Positions 1 to 5,807 of a DNA stretch of 7,355 nt are shown in pieces. The position numbers were made by a program, and so were the translations under genes. The stretch is from Proteobacteria bacterium UBA1844 (GTDB taxonomy: Bacteria > Pseudomonadota > Gammaproteobacteria > Steroidobacterales > Woeseiaceae): NCBI GenBank assembly GCA_002338615.1, contig DDIS01000112.1:1-7355 (forward strand), written 5' to 3'. Position 1 is the stretch's first letter. Every line of letters starts with the position of its first letter. Under the pieces are notes generated by a model that was given only the letters and a program-made list of their open reading frames with translations, was not told where the DNA came from and did not search any database.

Positions 1-830
1 ACACCGACCTGCTGGGGTCACCGATTGCCGGCACCAACGGCACCAGCTACATCGAGCACTACCGGCCCTGGGGTGAGAAGTGGAATAACCCGATCCAGCT
101 GGCCAATGATGTGGGTTTTACGGGTCATCAGCACGATGTTGCGACCAACCTGACTTACATGCAGGCCCGCTACTACGATGATGTGGTGGGACGGTTCATG
201 GCGGTGGATCCGGTTGGGTTTACGGCCAAGAACCCGATGTCATTCAATCGCTATTTGTATGTGAATAATAATCCGTACAAGTACAACGATCCGGATGGTG
301 AATTCCTGAACTTCGCCACTGGAATCGTACTGGGAGCGGCTATAGGGGCAGGGCTTGAAGCAGCGCGCCAAGTAATTTCCGGAGAGGAAATCAACTACAG
401 TAAAATAGTTGTTTCCGCGGGGGCAGGTGCGATTGCAGGTCTTGGCGGAGGACTTGTCGCGGGGCAGGTAGCTAGAGTGTCTGCCCAGATTGCTAGGGCG
501 ACAGGTACAGGGCTAAATGGCGCATCAAAGGTTATCGCGTCTGCCGCCGGGAATGCGCCAGTCGGTGGAGTAGCATCTGTTGCTGAGAAGGTTGGGCATA
601 ACCAGGTAGATGGTAAGCCGCTAGGGGACGGTACGGCTGAGGCCGCTCTTTACGGTACATTTTCCGGTGGCGTTGCGGGAGGATCAGTCGCAGCAACAGG
701 ACAAGCGTCGATGTTGACTGGTGTCGCGAAAGAGCTCGTTGAGGCTGGTGTTGGCGCTGTTGCCGAGACCGCCACCGAGAAGGGATTGGAGAAGTCGGCT
801 CACTATATTTCGGACAAATTTGATGAATGA
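1..830 (+). CDS. RHS repeat-associated core protein, C-terminal end (5' truncated by window)
   Basis: The reading frame is open from base 3, so this is the 3' end of a much larger RHS/YD-repeat gene whose start lies outside the window; the in-frame GTG at 111 is internal. The translation shows the end of the RHS core: a YRPWGE segment, GFTGHQHD, then YMQARYYDDVVGRFMAVDP, NRYLYVNNNPY and the terminal DPDG (bases 288-299). In this family the core forms a shell that encloses a variable C-terminal effector. Here the tip is 176 residues (300-827), rich in Gly and Ala, with hydrophobic glycine-zipper-like stretches at tip residues 5-19, 36-55 and about 117-134. It has no Cys or Trp and only two His (100 and 168). 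I see no known catalytic signature. It could be a pre-toxin region with the toxin lost, or a membrane-active toxin. The next gene overlaps its stop codon by 8 nt, as expected for an immunity gene. RHS identity is very secure; the tip function is unknown. Confidence 0.95.
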   Translation, partial: TDLLGSPIAGTNGTSYIEHYRPWGEKWNNPIQLANDVGFTGHQHDVATNLTYMQARYYDDVVGRFMAVDPVGFTAKNPMSFNRYLYVNNNPYKYNDPDGEFLNFATGIVLGAAIGAGLEAARQVISGEEINYSKIVVSAGAGAIAGLGGGLVAGQVARVSAQIARATGTGLNGASKVIASAAGNAPVGGVASVAEKVGHNQVDGKPLGDGTAEAALYGTFSGGVAGGSVAATGQASMLTGVAKELVEAGVGAVAETATEKGLEKSAHYISDKFDE

Positions 831-1056
831 CACCAAATGCCAGTTTCTCAACTATATGCGACGGTATTCGCTGCTATGCACTTTTATGACCAGTCTGACT
901 TGGATCTTGGCGATAGTTCTCATTGTTCTTCGTGGAGATTCAATCAATTGGTTGTGGGCCATCTCCATGTTTCCAGTATTATTCGGTGTGTTTGGTGTAT
1001 TGATATTCATTCCCGCCGCCTACCTGGACGCAAGGAATATTGGAGATGGGGAATAG
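823..1056 (+). CDS. small two-helix membrane protein, putative immunity protein of the RHS tip
   Basis: This 77-residue protein begins at an ATG inside the last codons of the RHS gene (overlap 823-830), so translation is probably coupled; no strong Shine-Dalgarno is visible before it. The same frame is open farther upstream, but that part is Arg/Pro-rich shadow sequence of the RHS gene. Two hydrophobic helices are clear, about residues 16-36 and 43-64, joined by a short loop (RGDSIN). Basic residues near position 13-14 and an acidic tail suggest both ends face the cytoplasm. The gene is visibly more A+T-rich than the RHS core. I recognise no family. Its position directly after a polymorphic-toxin tip is the argument for immunity, and a membrane location would suit a toxin acting on the inner membrane. 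It could instead be an unrelated small membrane protein. Confidence 0.7.
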   Translation: MNDTKCQFLNYMRRYSLLCTFMTSLTWILAIVLIVLRGDSINWLWAISMFPVLFGVFGVLIFIPAAYLDARNIGDGE

Positions 1057-1104
1057 TTGTCCAATAGTACTAAAGCAAACTTTTTCAGGGGTAACGCAGC
1101 GATT

Positions 1105-1118
1105 GGGGAGGTAGGAGG
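1105..1118 (+). promoter_or_regulatory. two overlapping Shine-Dalgarno-like sequences before the DUF4265 gene
   Basis: GGGGAGGT (1105-1112) lies at a normal distance from the ATG at 1121. A second AGGAGG (1113-1118) is only 2 nt from the ATG, too close for usual initiation there. The first is probably the working site and supports the 1121 start. Confidence 0.55.
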
Positions 1119-1120
1119 CA

Positions 1121-1606
1121 ATGACGGGCCCCACGAAGGTGCCAAGAGTGCACGTTGCATTTCCCATCAATGGATGTGCCGACGGCGAATGCGAAAATAT
1201 GCATGCGGTCCCGTTAGGCGGCGCGACGTACATCCTGGACAACTCGCCTTTCTATGTCTACGGCATCAGTTACTGTGACACCTTCGAAGCTGTTCAGCGC
1301 GATGGTCGACTGGTGTTTCTAAGGGTGCTGGAGCGCGGTGGTCACTCGACCTACCGGGTCAAGCTTCCTGTCGGAGCGGATCACGGCTATTTCCTCTTGC
1401 ATTGGCGGGTCCTCGAAACATTAGGCTGCACCTACGAGGGAAGTGCCAGCGGTGAGGCTAGACTCTACTCTATCGACATGGCTCCGTCGGTTGACGTCGC
1501 TGCGGCGTATGCGTGGATGGACGCAAAGCAGCATGATAGCGTGTGGTTTTTTGAGGAAGGACACTACTACAAGCCTGAACACGGTAGCGCCGTGCTGACG
1601 AACTGA
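1121..1606 (+). CDS. DUF4265-type protein
   Basis: This 161-residue soluble protein has the pattern I associate with DUF4265: a VPLGG-x-TYILDNSPF segment (residues 30-44), GISYCDTFEA (48-57), DGRLVFLRVLE (61-71), GHSTYRV (74-80), a second beta-rich half with LYSIDMAP (115-122), and a closing WFFEEGHYY (142-150). The molecular function of the family is not established. There is no signal peptide or membrane helix, so it should be cytoplasmic. The ATG at 1121 is supported by an upstream GGAGG. The gene lies 64 nt after the putative immunity gene and 23 nt before the lysozyme-inhibitor gene, on the same strand, so it may share a transcript with either. Its place downstream of an RHS toxin allows a role as a second, orphan immunity protein, but that is only inferred from position. 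The family call is by pattern recognition, not a search. Confidence 0.78.
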   Translation: MTGPTKVPRVHVAFPINGCADGECENMHAVPLGGATYILDNSPFYVYGISYCDTFEAVQRDGRLVFLRVLERGGHSTYRVKLPVGADHGYFLLHWRVLETLGCTYEGSASGEARLYSIDMAPSVDVAAAYAWMDAKQHDSVWFFEEGHYYKPEHGSAVLTN

Positions 1607-1629
1607 CCCCTTTCAATGTAAGGAGCCCC

Positions 1630-2028
1630 ATGAAAAAGCTAATTGCTATTGCACTTGCCTCTACCTTGTTTGGTGTGGGATGTACGCGCGAAGATCCTGC
1701 GGCAGTAGAAGAAGAGCCCGCTGTATCGAGCGCTGCTCAAATGGAACCAGCGCCTGAATCGCCAACTCAAGCGATCATGCAGAGCTATAGCTGCGAGAGT
1801 GGGCAAGTAGTCAAAGCAAACTATTCGTCTTTTGATACAGCCACGGTTCAGTATCAGGACAGAACACACGAGATGCACGTGGCGGTATCTGCAAGCGGTG
1901 CCCGCTACGTCGGCGACGGGATGGAATGGTGGACCAAGGGGAGCGGACCGGGGTCGGAGGGGACACTTTTCCACCACCAGGCGGATGGCACAAGTGGCTC
2001 CATAATAGAAAGTTGTGTAGCGGATTGA
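1630..2028 (+). CDS. MliC-family exported inhibitor of C-type lysozyme, probable lipoprotein
   Basis: This 132-residue protein has a basic N-terminus (MKK), a hydrophobic signal segment and Cys18, followed by an acidic, Pro/Ala-rich linker (about 19-48). The C-terminal domain, about 53-129, matches the MliC pattern: YSCESG near 53-58, SASGARY (87-93), DGMEWWTKG (96-104) and a closing Cys129 that could pair with Cys55. MliC proteins block host or phagocyte C-type lysozyme by inserting a loop into its active site; the conserved Ser of SASG and Lys of WTKG are the expected contact residues and both are present. The lipobox reads GVGC rather than the usual L-x-(A/G)-C, so lipidation is likely but not certain; otherwise it would be a periplasmic PliC-like form. 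TAAGGAG at 1619-1625 is a strong Shine-Dalgarno for the ATG at 1630. It likely protects peptidoglycan and sits beside the toxin locus as defensive cargo. Confidence 0.86.
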   Translation: MKKLIAIALASTLFGVGCTREDPAAVEEEPAVSSAAQMEPAPESPTQAIMQSYSCESGQVVKANYSSFDTATVQYQDRTHEMHVAVSASGARYVGDGMEWWTKGSGPGSEGTLFHHQADGTSGSIIESCVAD

Positions 2029-2215
2029 GCGAGGCTTGGTTGTAAAGGGTGGATTTGAGCGGACAGATATTGTCAGACGAAATTACGCTCCGAACGCATG
2101 CAGGCTTTAACGATTGCGATTGTACGCTCCAGCCGCTTCCCTCCTTTAGTGTCGAAAGTCAAAATGTTCCTTGCTGGTCCGATCATTTTTTTGCAGGCGA
2201 TGTAGAAACAAGTCT

Positions 2216-2854
2216 TTAGTTGCGAAACGCGGCGTCGCCGAAGTCTGGACATTCTTCCACCGCTTCCGGGTTCTGAAGATCTTGTCGGCTATCAGCCAGC
2301 CAACACTCGTCGAAGATTGAGCAGTAGCAAAATTCAATGAAGTTGCCAGGATTGGCAACTGTTGTCCGAAACTGGCGCGCAAGAATCGGATCAGTTGTAC
2401 TGAATGTAACCACCTTCTCATCAGGACTCAATACGCGACCGCTAATGAAATTGCGACTCACCTGGTCGGTGAGCTGTCCTCCCAGTTGCGCGACAGCATG
2501 TGCCCAATCGCGGATAGGATCACCGTCGATTACCAATCGCATCGCCCGCATCCTCGCAGGACCAACACCGGCATTTTTAAAGGACACCTCGAACTCGGCT
2601 GATTCACCCGAATCAGCGTCTACTGTCGAAAACTGAACGAAGGGCCACACGGCCGCAGCCGTCTGTTGGCGCACAGCCGCAGACTCGGTTAACGCCGCGT
2701 AAAGAGCCACAACCGCAATAAACGCCCCTGCCACGGACAATATGGTCTGCCAAAACGTCAAACGCAAAAAGATACGTTCGGTCTGGGCAAGCACTGATTC
2801 AGATTGCGCATCCAACGGCGGGTCTTCTCGTGTTTCAGGAGTGTCTTCCGACAT
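2216..2854 (-). CDS. single-pass membrane protein of unknown function with periplasmic domain and Cys-containing tail
   Basis: This encodes 212 residues from the ATG at 2854. The frame extends to a TTG at 2878, but the ATG has a GGAG 7 nt upstream and is preferred. The N-terminus is acidic and hydrophilic (1-33), followed by one transmembrane helix about 35-56, so the bulk should face the periplasm. After it come a WPFVQF segment (70-75) and an immunoglobulin-like stretch with the pattern FEVSFKNAGVGPAR, often seen in periplasmic beta-sandwich domains. The last third holds four Cys: two in a CYC, one in ECW and one in EECPDFG, which could form disulfides outside the cytoplasm. I do not recognise a named family. 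The gene points toward the MliC gene (convergent, 187-nt gap) and away from none of its neighbours' operons; 280 nt separate it from the YcxB-like gene upstream. A sensor or envelope-anchored scaffold is possible, but no function can be assigned. Confidence 0.75.
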   Translation of the reverse strand: MSEDTPETREDPPLDAQSESVLAQTERIFLRLTFWQTILSVAGAFIAVVALYAALTESAAVRQQTAAAVWPFVQFSTVDADSGESAEFEVSFKNAGVGPARMRAMRLVIDGDPIRDWAHAVAQLGGQLTDQVSRNFISGRVLSPDEKVVTFSTTDPILARQFRTTVANPGNFIEFCYCSIFDECWLADSRQDLQNPEAVEECPDFGDAAFRN

Positions 2855-2861
2855 GTGAGTG

Positions 2862-2865
2862 CTCC
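2862..2865 (-). promoter_or_regulatory. Shine-Dalgarno deciding the start of the 212-residue membrane protein
   Basis: GGAG on the - strand lies 7 nt before the ATG at 2854. The alternative TTG at 2878 has no such site, so the shorter protein is favoured. Confidence 0.6.
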
Positions 2866-2988
2866 GAGTTAATAACAAAAACGTTTTGCCGCAACGAGGC
2901 TCAGACTGCGGCTTGCCAGTGTGATAATAGTTCGCTGCCAGGACGACCGCTGCACGCCCTGAGTAACTCAGTCAAGACCTTGCGGAAC

Positions 2989-3002
2989 GACCGACTGCAG
3001 TT
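2989..3002 (+). repeat. short intergenic repeat, GACCG-A-CTGCAGTT copy
   Basis: This 14-nt sequence matches, apart from a 1-2 nt difference in the middle, the reverse complement of 3750-3764. A shorter copy, GACCGCTGCA, lies at 2945-2954. The 2989 and 3750 copies are inverted relative to each other and flank the YcxB-like gene. The rest of the spacer 2855-3134 shows no gene that I can support. Confidence 0.35.
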
Positions 3003-3090
3003 CGAAGTCTAGGAGACATATTCTATTAAAATCCACTCAAATCGAAGTTGAACCGCAGCTAGCTTAGTAAGCGGCCACTCGACCGTCGTC

Positions 3091-3124
3091 CTGGCGGCCC
3101 GTCATTCAGGCCGGGTGCGGCCAG
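3091..3124. other. imperfect hairpin just past the end of the YcxB-like gene
   Basis: CTGGC (3091-3095) pairs with GCCAG (3120-3124) and CCCG (3098-3101) with CGGG (3112-3115), leaving an asymmetric internal loop and a 10-nt apical loop. It lies 11 nt beyond the stop of the - strand gene at 3135. There is no run of T after it on either strand, so a classical intrinsic terminator is not supported. The sequence GTCATTCAGG in its loop is nearly repeated at 3129-3138 (GACATTCAGC), which points to a small repetitive element. Confidence 0.4.
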
Positions 3125-3134
3125 AAGCCGACAT

Positions 3135-3635
3135 TCAGCCTTGCTTGTTTTCCTCTACGACTCGCCTACAAAGTGCTTCGTAGAATGCCTCAAATTGCTC
3201 CTGCCCATCAAACGCGCGCCGGGGCAGAATATGGAATAGCCAAGCATTGATTTGAACTGTAATTGCAAATTTTGTCTTGTCGATCTTCTGAATCGCAGGC
3301 CAATAGTTCAACGTATCGTTTGCCGCAGTCTGCTCTCGAAACCCAACATCTTCTATGGTGTAAGTGTGTTTACCCAAGACGCCAGACTTGGTGTTCGAAT
3401 TGAGCAGAATGAACACCAATGAAAACACAAAGATAGCCGCGAAACCGCCAGCCGACGAGACCACGACCAAAATCCAATCGATCTCTTCTCCCAATCTTTC
3501 GGCTTTGCGCCAAGCGAAAAATGCGACTCCGACTAGAATGATGGCTATCAGTTGAAGGTGCGACCTCAGTCGAAACAATTTCGATAGGTTGAACTTCGTA
3601 ATGTCGCCGCGAGTAACGTGCAACTCAACTTGCAT
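3135..3635 (-). CDS. YcxB-like membrane protein
   Basis: This 166-residue protein has two transmembrane helices (about 26-42 and 53-78) and then a cytoplasmic domain of the YcxB-like type: GKHTYTIEDVGF (88-99), a conserved W112-x-x-I in the middle, and LPRRAFDGQEQFEAF (137-151). The last of these matches the family's typical I-P-x-R-x-F signature before a helical end. The hydrophilic segment before helix 1 is basic. YcxB-like proteins are small membrane proteins of unknown biochemical role. A GGAG 9 nt before the ATG at 3635 supports the start; the nearby ATG at 3639 is out of frame and soon stops. The gene stands alone, with non-coding spacers on both sides that carry inverted copies of a short repeat, and it is more A+T-rich than the hemH region, which hints at acquired DNA. 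Family confidence is moderate. Confidence 0.76.
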   Translation of the reverse strand: MQVELHVTRGDITKFNLSKLFRLRSHLQLIAIILVGVAFFAWRKAERLGEEIDWILVVVSSAGGFAAIFVFSLVFILLNSNTKSGVLGKHTYTIEDVGFREQTAANDTLNYWPAIQKIDKTKFAITVQINAWLFHILPRRAFDGQEQFEAFYEALCRRVVEENKQG

Positions 3636-3749
3636 TCATGCTTGCTCCGAAATTAGGGCTACGGCCAGCGCCGAAAACTTGCTTTCGCGAATGAGCGCAA
3701 GGGGTCAACTGCTGCCCCGCAGGAGCTTACCAGTCGACCGGCCGGTATC

Positions 3750-3764
3750 AACTGCAGGGCGGTC
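3750..3764 (-). repeat. short intergenic repeat, inverted GACCG-CC-CTGCAGTT copy
   Basis: Read on the - strand this is GACCGCCCTGCAGTT, closely matching 2989-3002 in the opposite orientation. It sits in the 164-nt spacer between the VOC gene end (3800) and the YcxB-like gene start (3635), at the border between the accessory and housekeeping parts of the window. No gene or convincing terminator is visible in that spacer. Confidence 0.35.
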
Positions 3765-3799
3765 AATGGTTTCAATTCAATCTGACGGCATCTGTCATA

Positions 3800-4597
3800 T
3801 CAAGTCTCGATTTTCACAGCTAAGTCCGGGTTGATATGAAACTCGCTTAAGTCATCAGATTCCTCGACTTCAATACCTTCGCCAAGAAAATCCTCATTGA
3901 ACAGGTACAGGCAGGTTCCTTCCGGTGCCGTGAGCGCCTGGAACGCGCCCTCGAAGCCTGGAAAGTTTTGCGGCACAAAACCGTAGCGCTCGCAGGTGGC
4001 CGCCAGTGCATCCTTGTCGGTGCAGCGAAAACACAAAGAGGGTCCGCTGAGGGCGATGCTCTCGGAAAGACCGAGCGCGACGCCGCCGGCATCAAAGCGC
4101 ATGTGCATGGTTGGTTCCTCGCGCATGTCGAGCACGAGCGGCGCGACAGGTGCCCAGAAGCGCGCCGAGTGCATGGCATCACGAACCGGCAGCGTCACCT
4201 CGAACCAGTGGCCACAAACCGAGTCATTGCGGTCCTCGTCGGTGGCGTAATGCGTACGTGCTTCGAGCATGATGATGGCGTGGCCATCCGGGTCATCGAG
4301 ATGTAACTCGTTGAATGCATCTTCGTCGAGCTGCATGTAGCTGAAATTAAAGCCGTGATCGCTCATCGAACGCGCATGCTTTGCAAGATCGGGTTGTACG
4401 AACCCGAGGGCCGGAGAATTAAATTCCCGTTCGTGCAGGCCAATGTGCAGTGCGCCGTCACTGACCACCGCGTATTTGTGCGGCCATACGTCGGCGATGC
4501 CTATTTCCTCGAAACCAAGCATCTTGTAAAAATGCAGCGATGCAAGAATGTCCGGCGTATGTACGCAGAACTCGTGAAAGTTACCAATACCGCTCAA
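3800..4597 (-). CDS. two-domain VOC (glyoxalase-fold) protein, TTG start
   Basis: This 265-residue protein consists of two vicinal-oxygen-chelate modules. The first, about 5-113, has NFHEFCVHTPD at the start, FYKMLGFEEIG (23-33) and ends in DPDGHAIIMLE (102-112), typical of glyoxalase/dioxygenase modules. His8, His51 or His55 and Glu112 are candidate metal ligands. The second, about 129-236, begins GHWFEVTLPV, contains ARFWAPV and ends APEGTCLYLFNED. The fold supports lyases, dioxygenases and binding proteins, so the reaction cannot be named. The start is TTG at 4597, sharing bases with the hemH stop codon (4594-4596). GGGAG at 4605-4609 lies 7 nt upstream, and the next in-frame Met is residue 26, inside the first module, so TTG is well supported. 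The overlap implies co-transcription and coupled translation with ferrochelatase. Confidence 0.9.
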   Translation of the reverse strand: MSGIGNFHEFCVHTPDILASLHFYKMLGFEEIGIADVWPHKYAVVSDGALHIGLHEREFNSPALGFVQPDLAKHARSMSDHGFNFSYMQLDEDAFNELHLDDPDGHAIIMLEARTHYATDEDRNDSVCGHWFEVTLPVRDAMHSARFWAPVAPLVLDMREEPTMHMRFDAGGVALGLSESIALSGPSLCFRCTDKDALAATCERYGFVPQNFPGFEGAFQALTAPEGTCLYLFNEDFLGEGIEVEESDDLSEFHINPDLAVKIET

Positions 4598-5694
4598 CGT
4601 TCAGCTCCCATGGCAAGCGCCCGCGCCCGGCTTTGTTCGCCGCTATCCAGCGACGCGGCCGCGGTCGTGTCAAGCCACCCGGCTGCATGCTCCTCGATAT
4701 GTTGCGCGAGAAACGCCGTGTGCGCCTCGCTCGCATTCAAGGCGGGAACATAGTCGATCCGACCACCGCCGGATTTTTGAAACAGTGCGCCGTACTGCAG
4801 CGCAATTTCTTCAAGTGTTTCCAGGCAGTCCGCAGCAAAGCCAGGGCAAACAACATCGAGTTTGGCCATGCCCTGCTTGCCAAGTGCGCTGATGACCTCA
4901 TCGGTGTACGGCCGCAGCCACTCATCACGTCCGACCCGCGACTGAAACGCAATTTGCCATTCGTTCTCGCCAAGCTGCAATGCCTCGGCAACAAGACGCG
5001 CCGTTTTCTGGCAGTGACAATGATAAGGATCGCCATCGTGCAATAGTTTCTGCGGCACGCCGTGGAACGAGAACAGCAATTTATCGCCCTTGCCGTTGTC
5101 CTGCCGATGGGTGCGAATGCTGTTGGCAACGGCGTCGATAAAATCCGGCGCGTCATGATAATGATTGATAAAACGAAATTCGGGAACCCAGCGGCGTTGT
5201 TGCAGCAACGTGCTGACAGCGTCAAAAACCGAGCCCGTGGTTGTGCCCGAATACTGCGGGTACAGTGGTAGTACGATAAGTCGTTGCGCACCGGCCGCGA
5301 ACAGTGCGTCGAGCGCTGATCGGATGGAAGGTTGGCCGTAGGACATGCCAAGCTCGACCCGGACATCGACGGCCAGGCTGTGGTTCAGCTTTTCCTGCAC
5401 GGCGTTTGCAATAGCCTTCGAGTGCAGCAGCAAGGGTGAACCGAGATCGGTCCAGATTTTGCGGTAGGCTCGCGCCGAGCGTGCCGGGCGAATGCGCAGG
5501 ATGACGCCGTGCAGGATCAGCCACCATAGCGGGCGCGACATTTCCACCACCCGCGGGTCCCACAGAAACTCCGCGAGGTAGCGGCGCACCGATCGTGCAT
5601 CAGGCTTCTCCGGCGTGCCAAGATTGACGAGCAGGACACCCAGTACATCGGACTGGCCGTGCTCAAAAGCTAACGATGACTGGTACGTCGGCAT
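4594..5694 (-). CDS. hemH: ferrochelatase
   Basis: Ferrochelatase inserts ferrous iron into protoporphyrin IX, the final step of protoheme synthesis, usually at the cytoplasmic face of the inner membrane. The 366-residue product has the normal bacterial length and all hallmarks: GVLLVNLGTPEKP (19-31), the YLAEFLWDPRVVE block (39-51), LGMSYGQPSI (115-124), LPLYPQYSGTTTGS (142-155), SFHGVP (209-214) with catalytic His211, DPYHCHCQKTARL (222-233), FQSRVGRDEWLRPYTDE (250-266) and VVCPGFAADCLETLEEI (281-297) with catalytic Glu292. The C-terminal tail after about 340 is Ala-rich and variable. The ATG at 5694 has only a weak Shine-Dalgarno (CGGA) upstream. The gene is first in a two-gene unit with the VOC gene, and its upstream region is shared with a divergent gene. 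Nothing is broken or missing. Confidence 0.98.
   Translation of the reverse strand: MPTYQSSLAFEHGQSDVLGVLLVNLGTPEKPDARSVRRYLAEFLWDPRVVEMSRPLWWLILHGVILRIRPARSARAYRKIWTDLGSPLLLHSKAIANAVQEKLNHSLAVDVRVELGMSYGQPSIRSALDALFAAGAQRLIVLPLYPQYSGTTTGSVFDAVSTLLQQRRWVPEFRFINHYHDAPDFIDAVANSIRTHRQDNGKGDKLLFSFHGVPQKLLHDGDPYHCHCQKTARLVAEALQLGENEWQIAFQSRVGRDEWLRPYTDEVISALGKQGMAKLDVVCPGFAADCLETLEEIALQYGALFQKSGGGRIDYVPALNASEAHTAFLAQHIEEHAAGWLDTTAAASLDSGEQSRARALAMGAER
4605..4609 (-). promoter_or_regulatory. Shine-Dalgarno supporting the TTG start of the VOC gene
   Basis: GGGAG on the - strand, inside the last codons of hemH, lies 7 nt before the TTG at 4597. It makes the unusual start credible and lets ribosomes finishing hemH restart on the next gene. 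Confidence 0.65.
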
Positions 5695-5741
5695 AGTCGT
5701 CCGAAGCGCGCTTGGTGAGCGTAACAGTAAAGGAAAGCCGC

Positions 5742-5756
5742 ATGCTGTACCAGCAT
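5742..5756. promoter_or_regulatory. perfect 6-3-6 dyad between divergent genes, possible operator
   Basis: ATGCTG-TAC-CAGCAT is a perfect inverted repeat located 7 nt before a TATAAT box and covering its -35 area. In this position a bound protein could affect both hemH (-) and the 146-codon gene (+). A dyad of this size can arise by chance, so the call rests on position. Confidence 0.35.
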
Positions 5757-5763
5757 CGGGCGC

Positions 5764-5769
5764 TATAAT
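5764..5769 (+). promoter_or_regulatory. -10 box for the 146-codon gene
   Basis: A perfect TATAAT lies 38 nt before the ATG at 5808, giving an expected leader of about 30 nt. The -35 region (near 5741-5747) matches the sigma-70 consensus poorly and is covered by the 6-3-6 dyad, so the promoter may need an activator or may be weak. Confidence 0.5.
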
Positions 5770-5807
5770 CGCTTGTCTTCTAAAGCATTTGTGACACAGG
5801 TAGCACT

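Noticed and set aside
837..1067. An open frame of 76 codons overlapping the two-helix membrane protein
   Set aside because: It lies in another frame of the 823-1056 gene, has no Shine-Dalgarno and a composition unlike a folded or membrane protein; the overlapping frame with two clean helices is the better gene.
2084..2130. Direct 8-bp repeat TACGCTCC at 2084-2091 and 2123-2130 in the gap after the MliC gene
   Set aside because: Two copies of 8 bp without further structure are too little; nothing else in the 187-nt gap supports a feature.
2878..2887. Palindrome AAAACGTTTT upstream of the 212-residue membrane protein, reminiscent of LacI/PurR-family operators
   Set aside because: A 10-bp palindrome is expected several times by chance in this length, the flanks do not match the PurR consensus, and no regulator gene is nearby.
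2855..3134. Integron attC-like site, suggested by orphan small genes and the hairpin
   Set aside because: I find no paired GTTRRRY and RYYYAAC core sites, and the genes here are on mixed strands, unlike a cassette array.
3968..4306. Long open frames opposite the VOC and hemH genes
   Set aside because: They are antisense shadows in G+C-rich coding DNA with no family patterns and no ribosome-binding sites.
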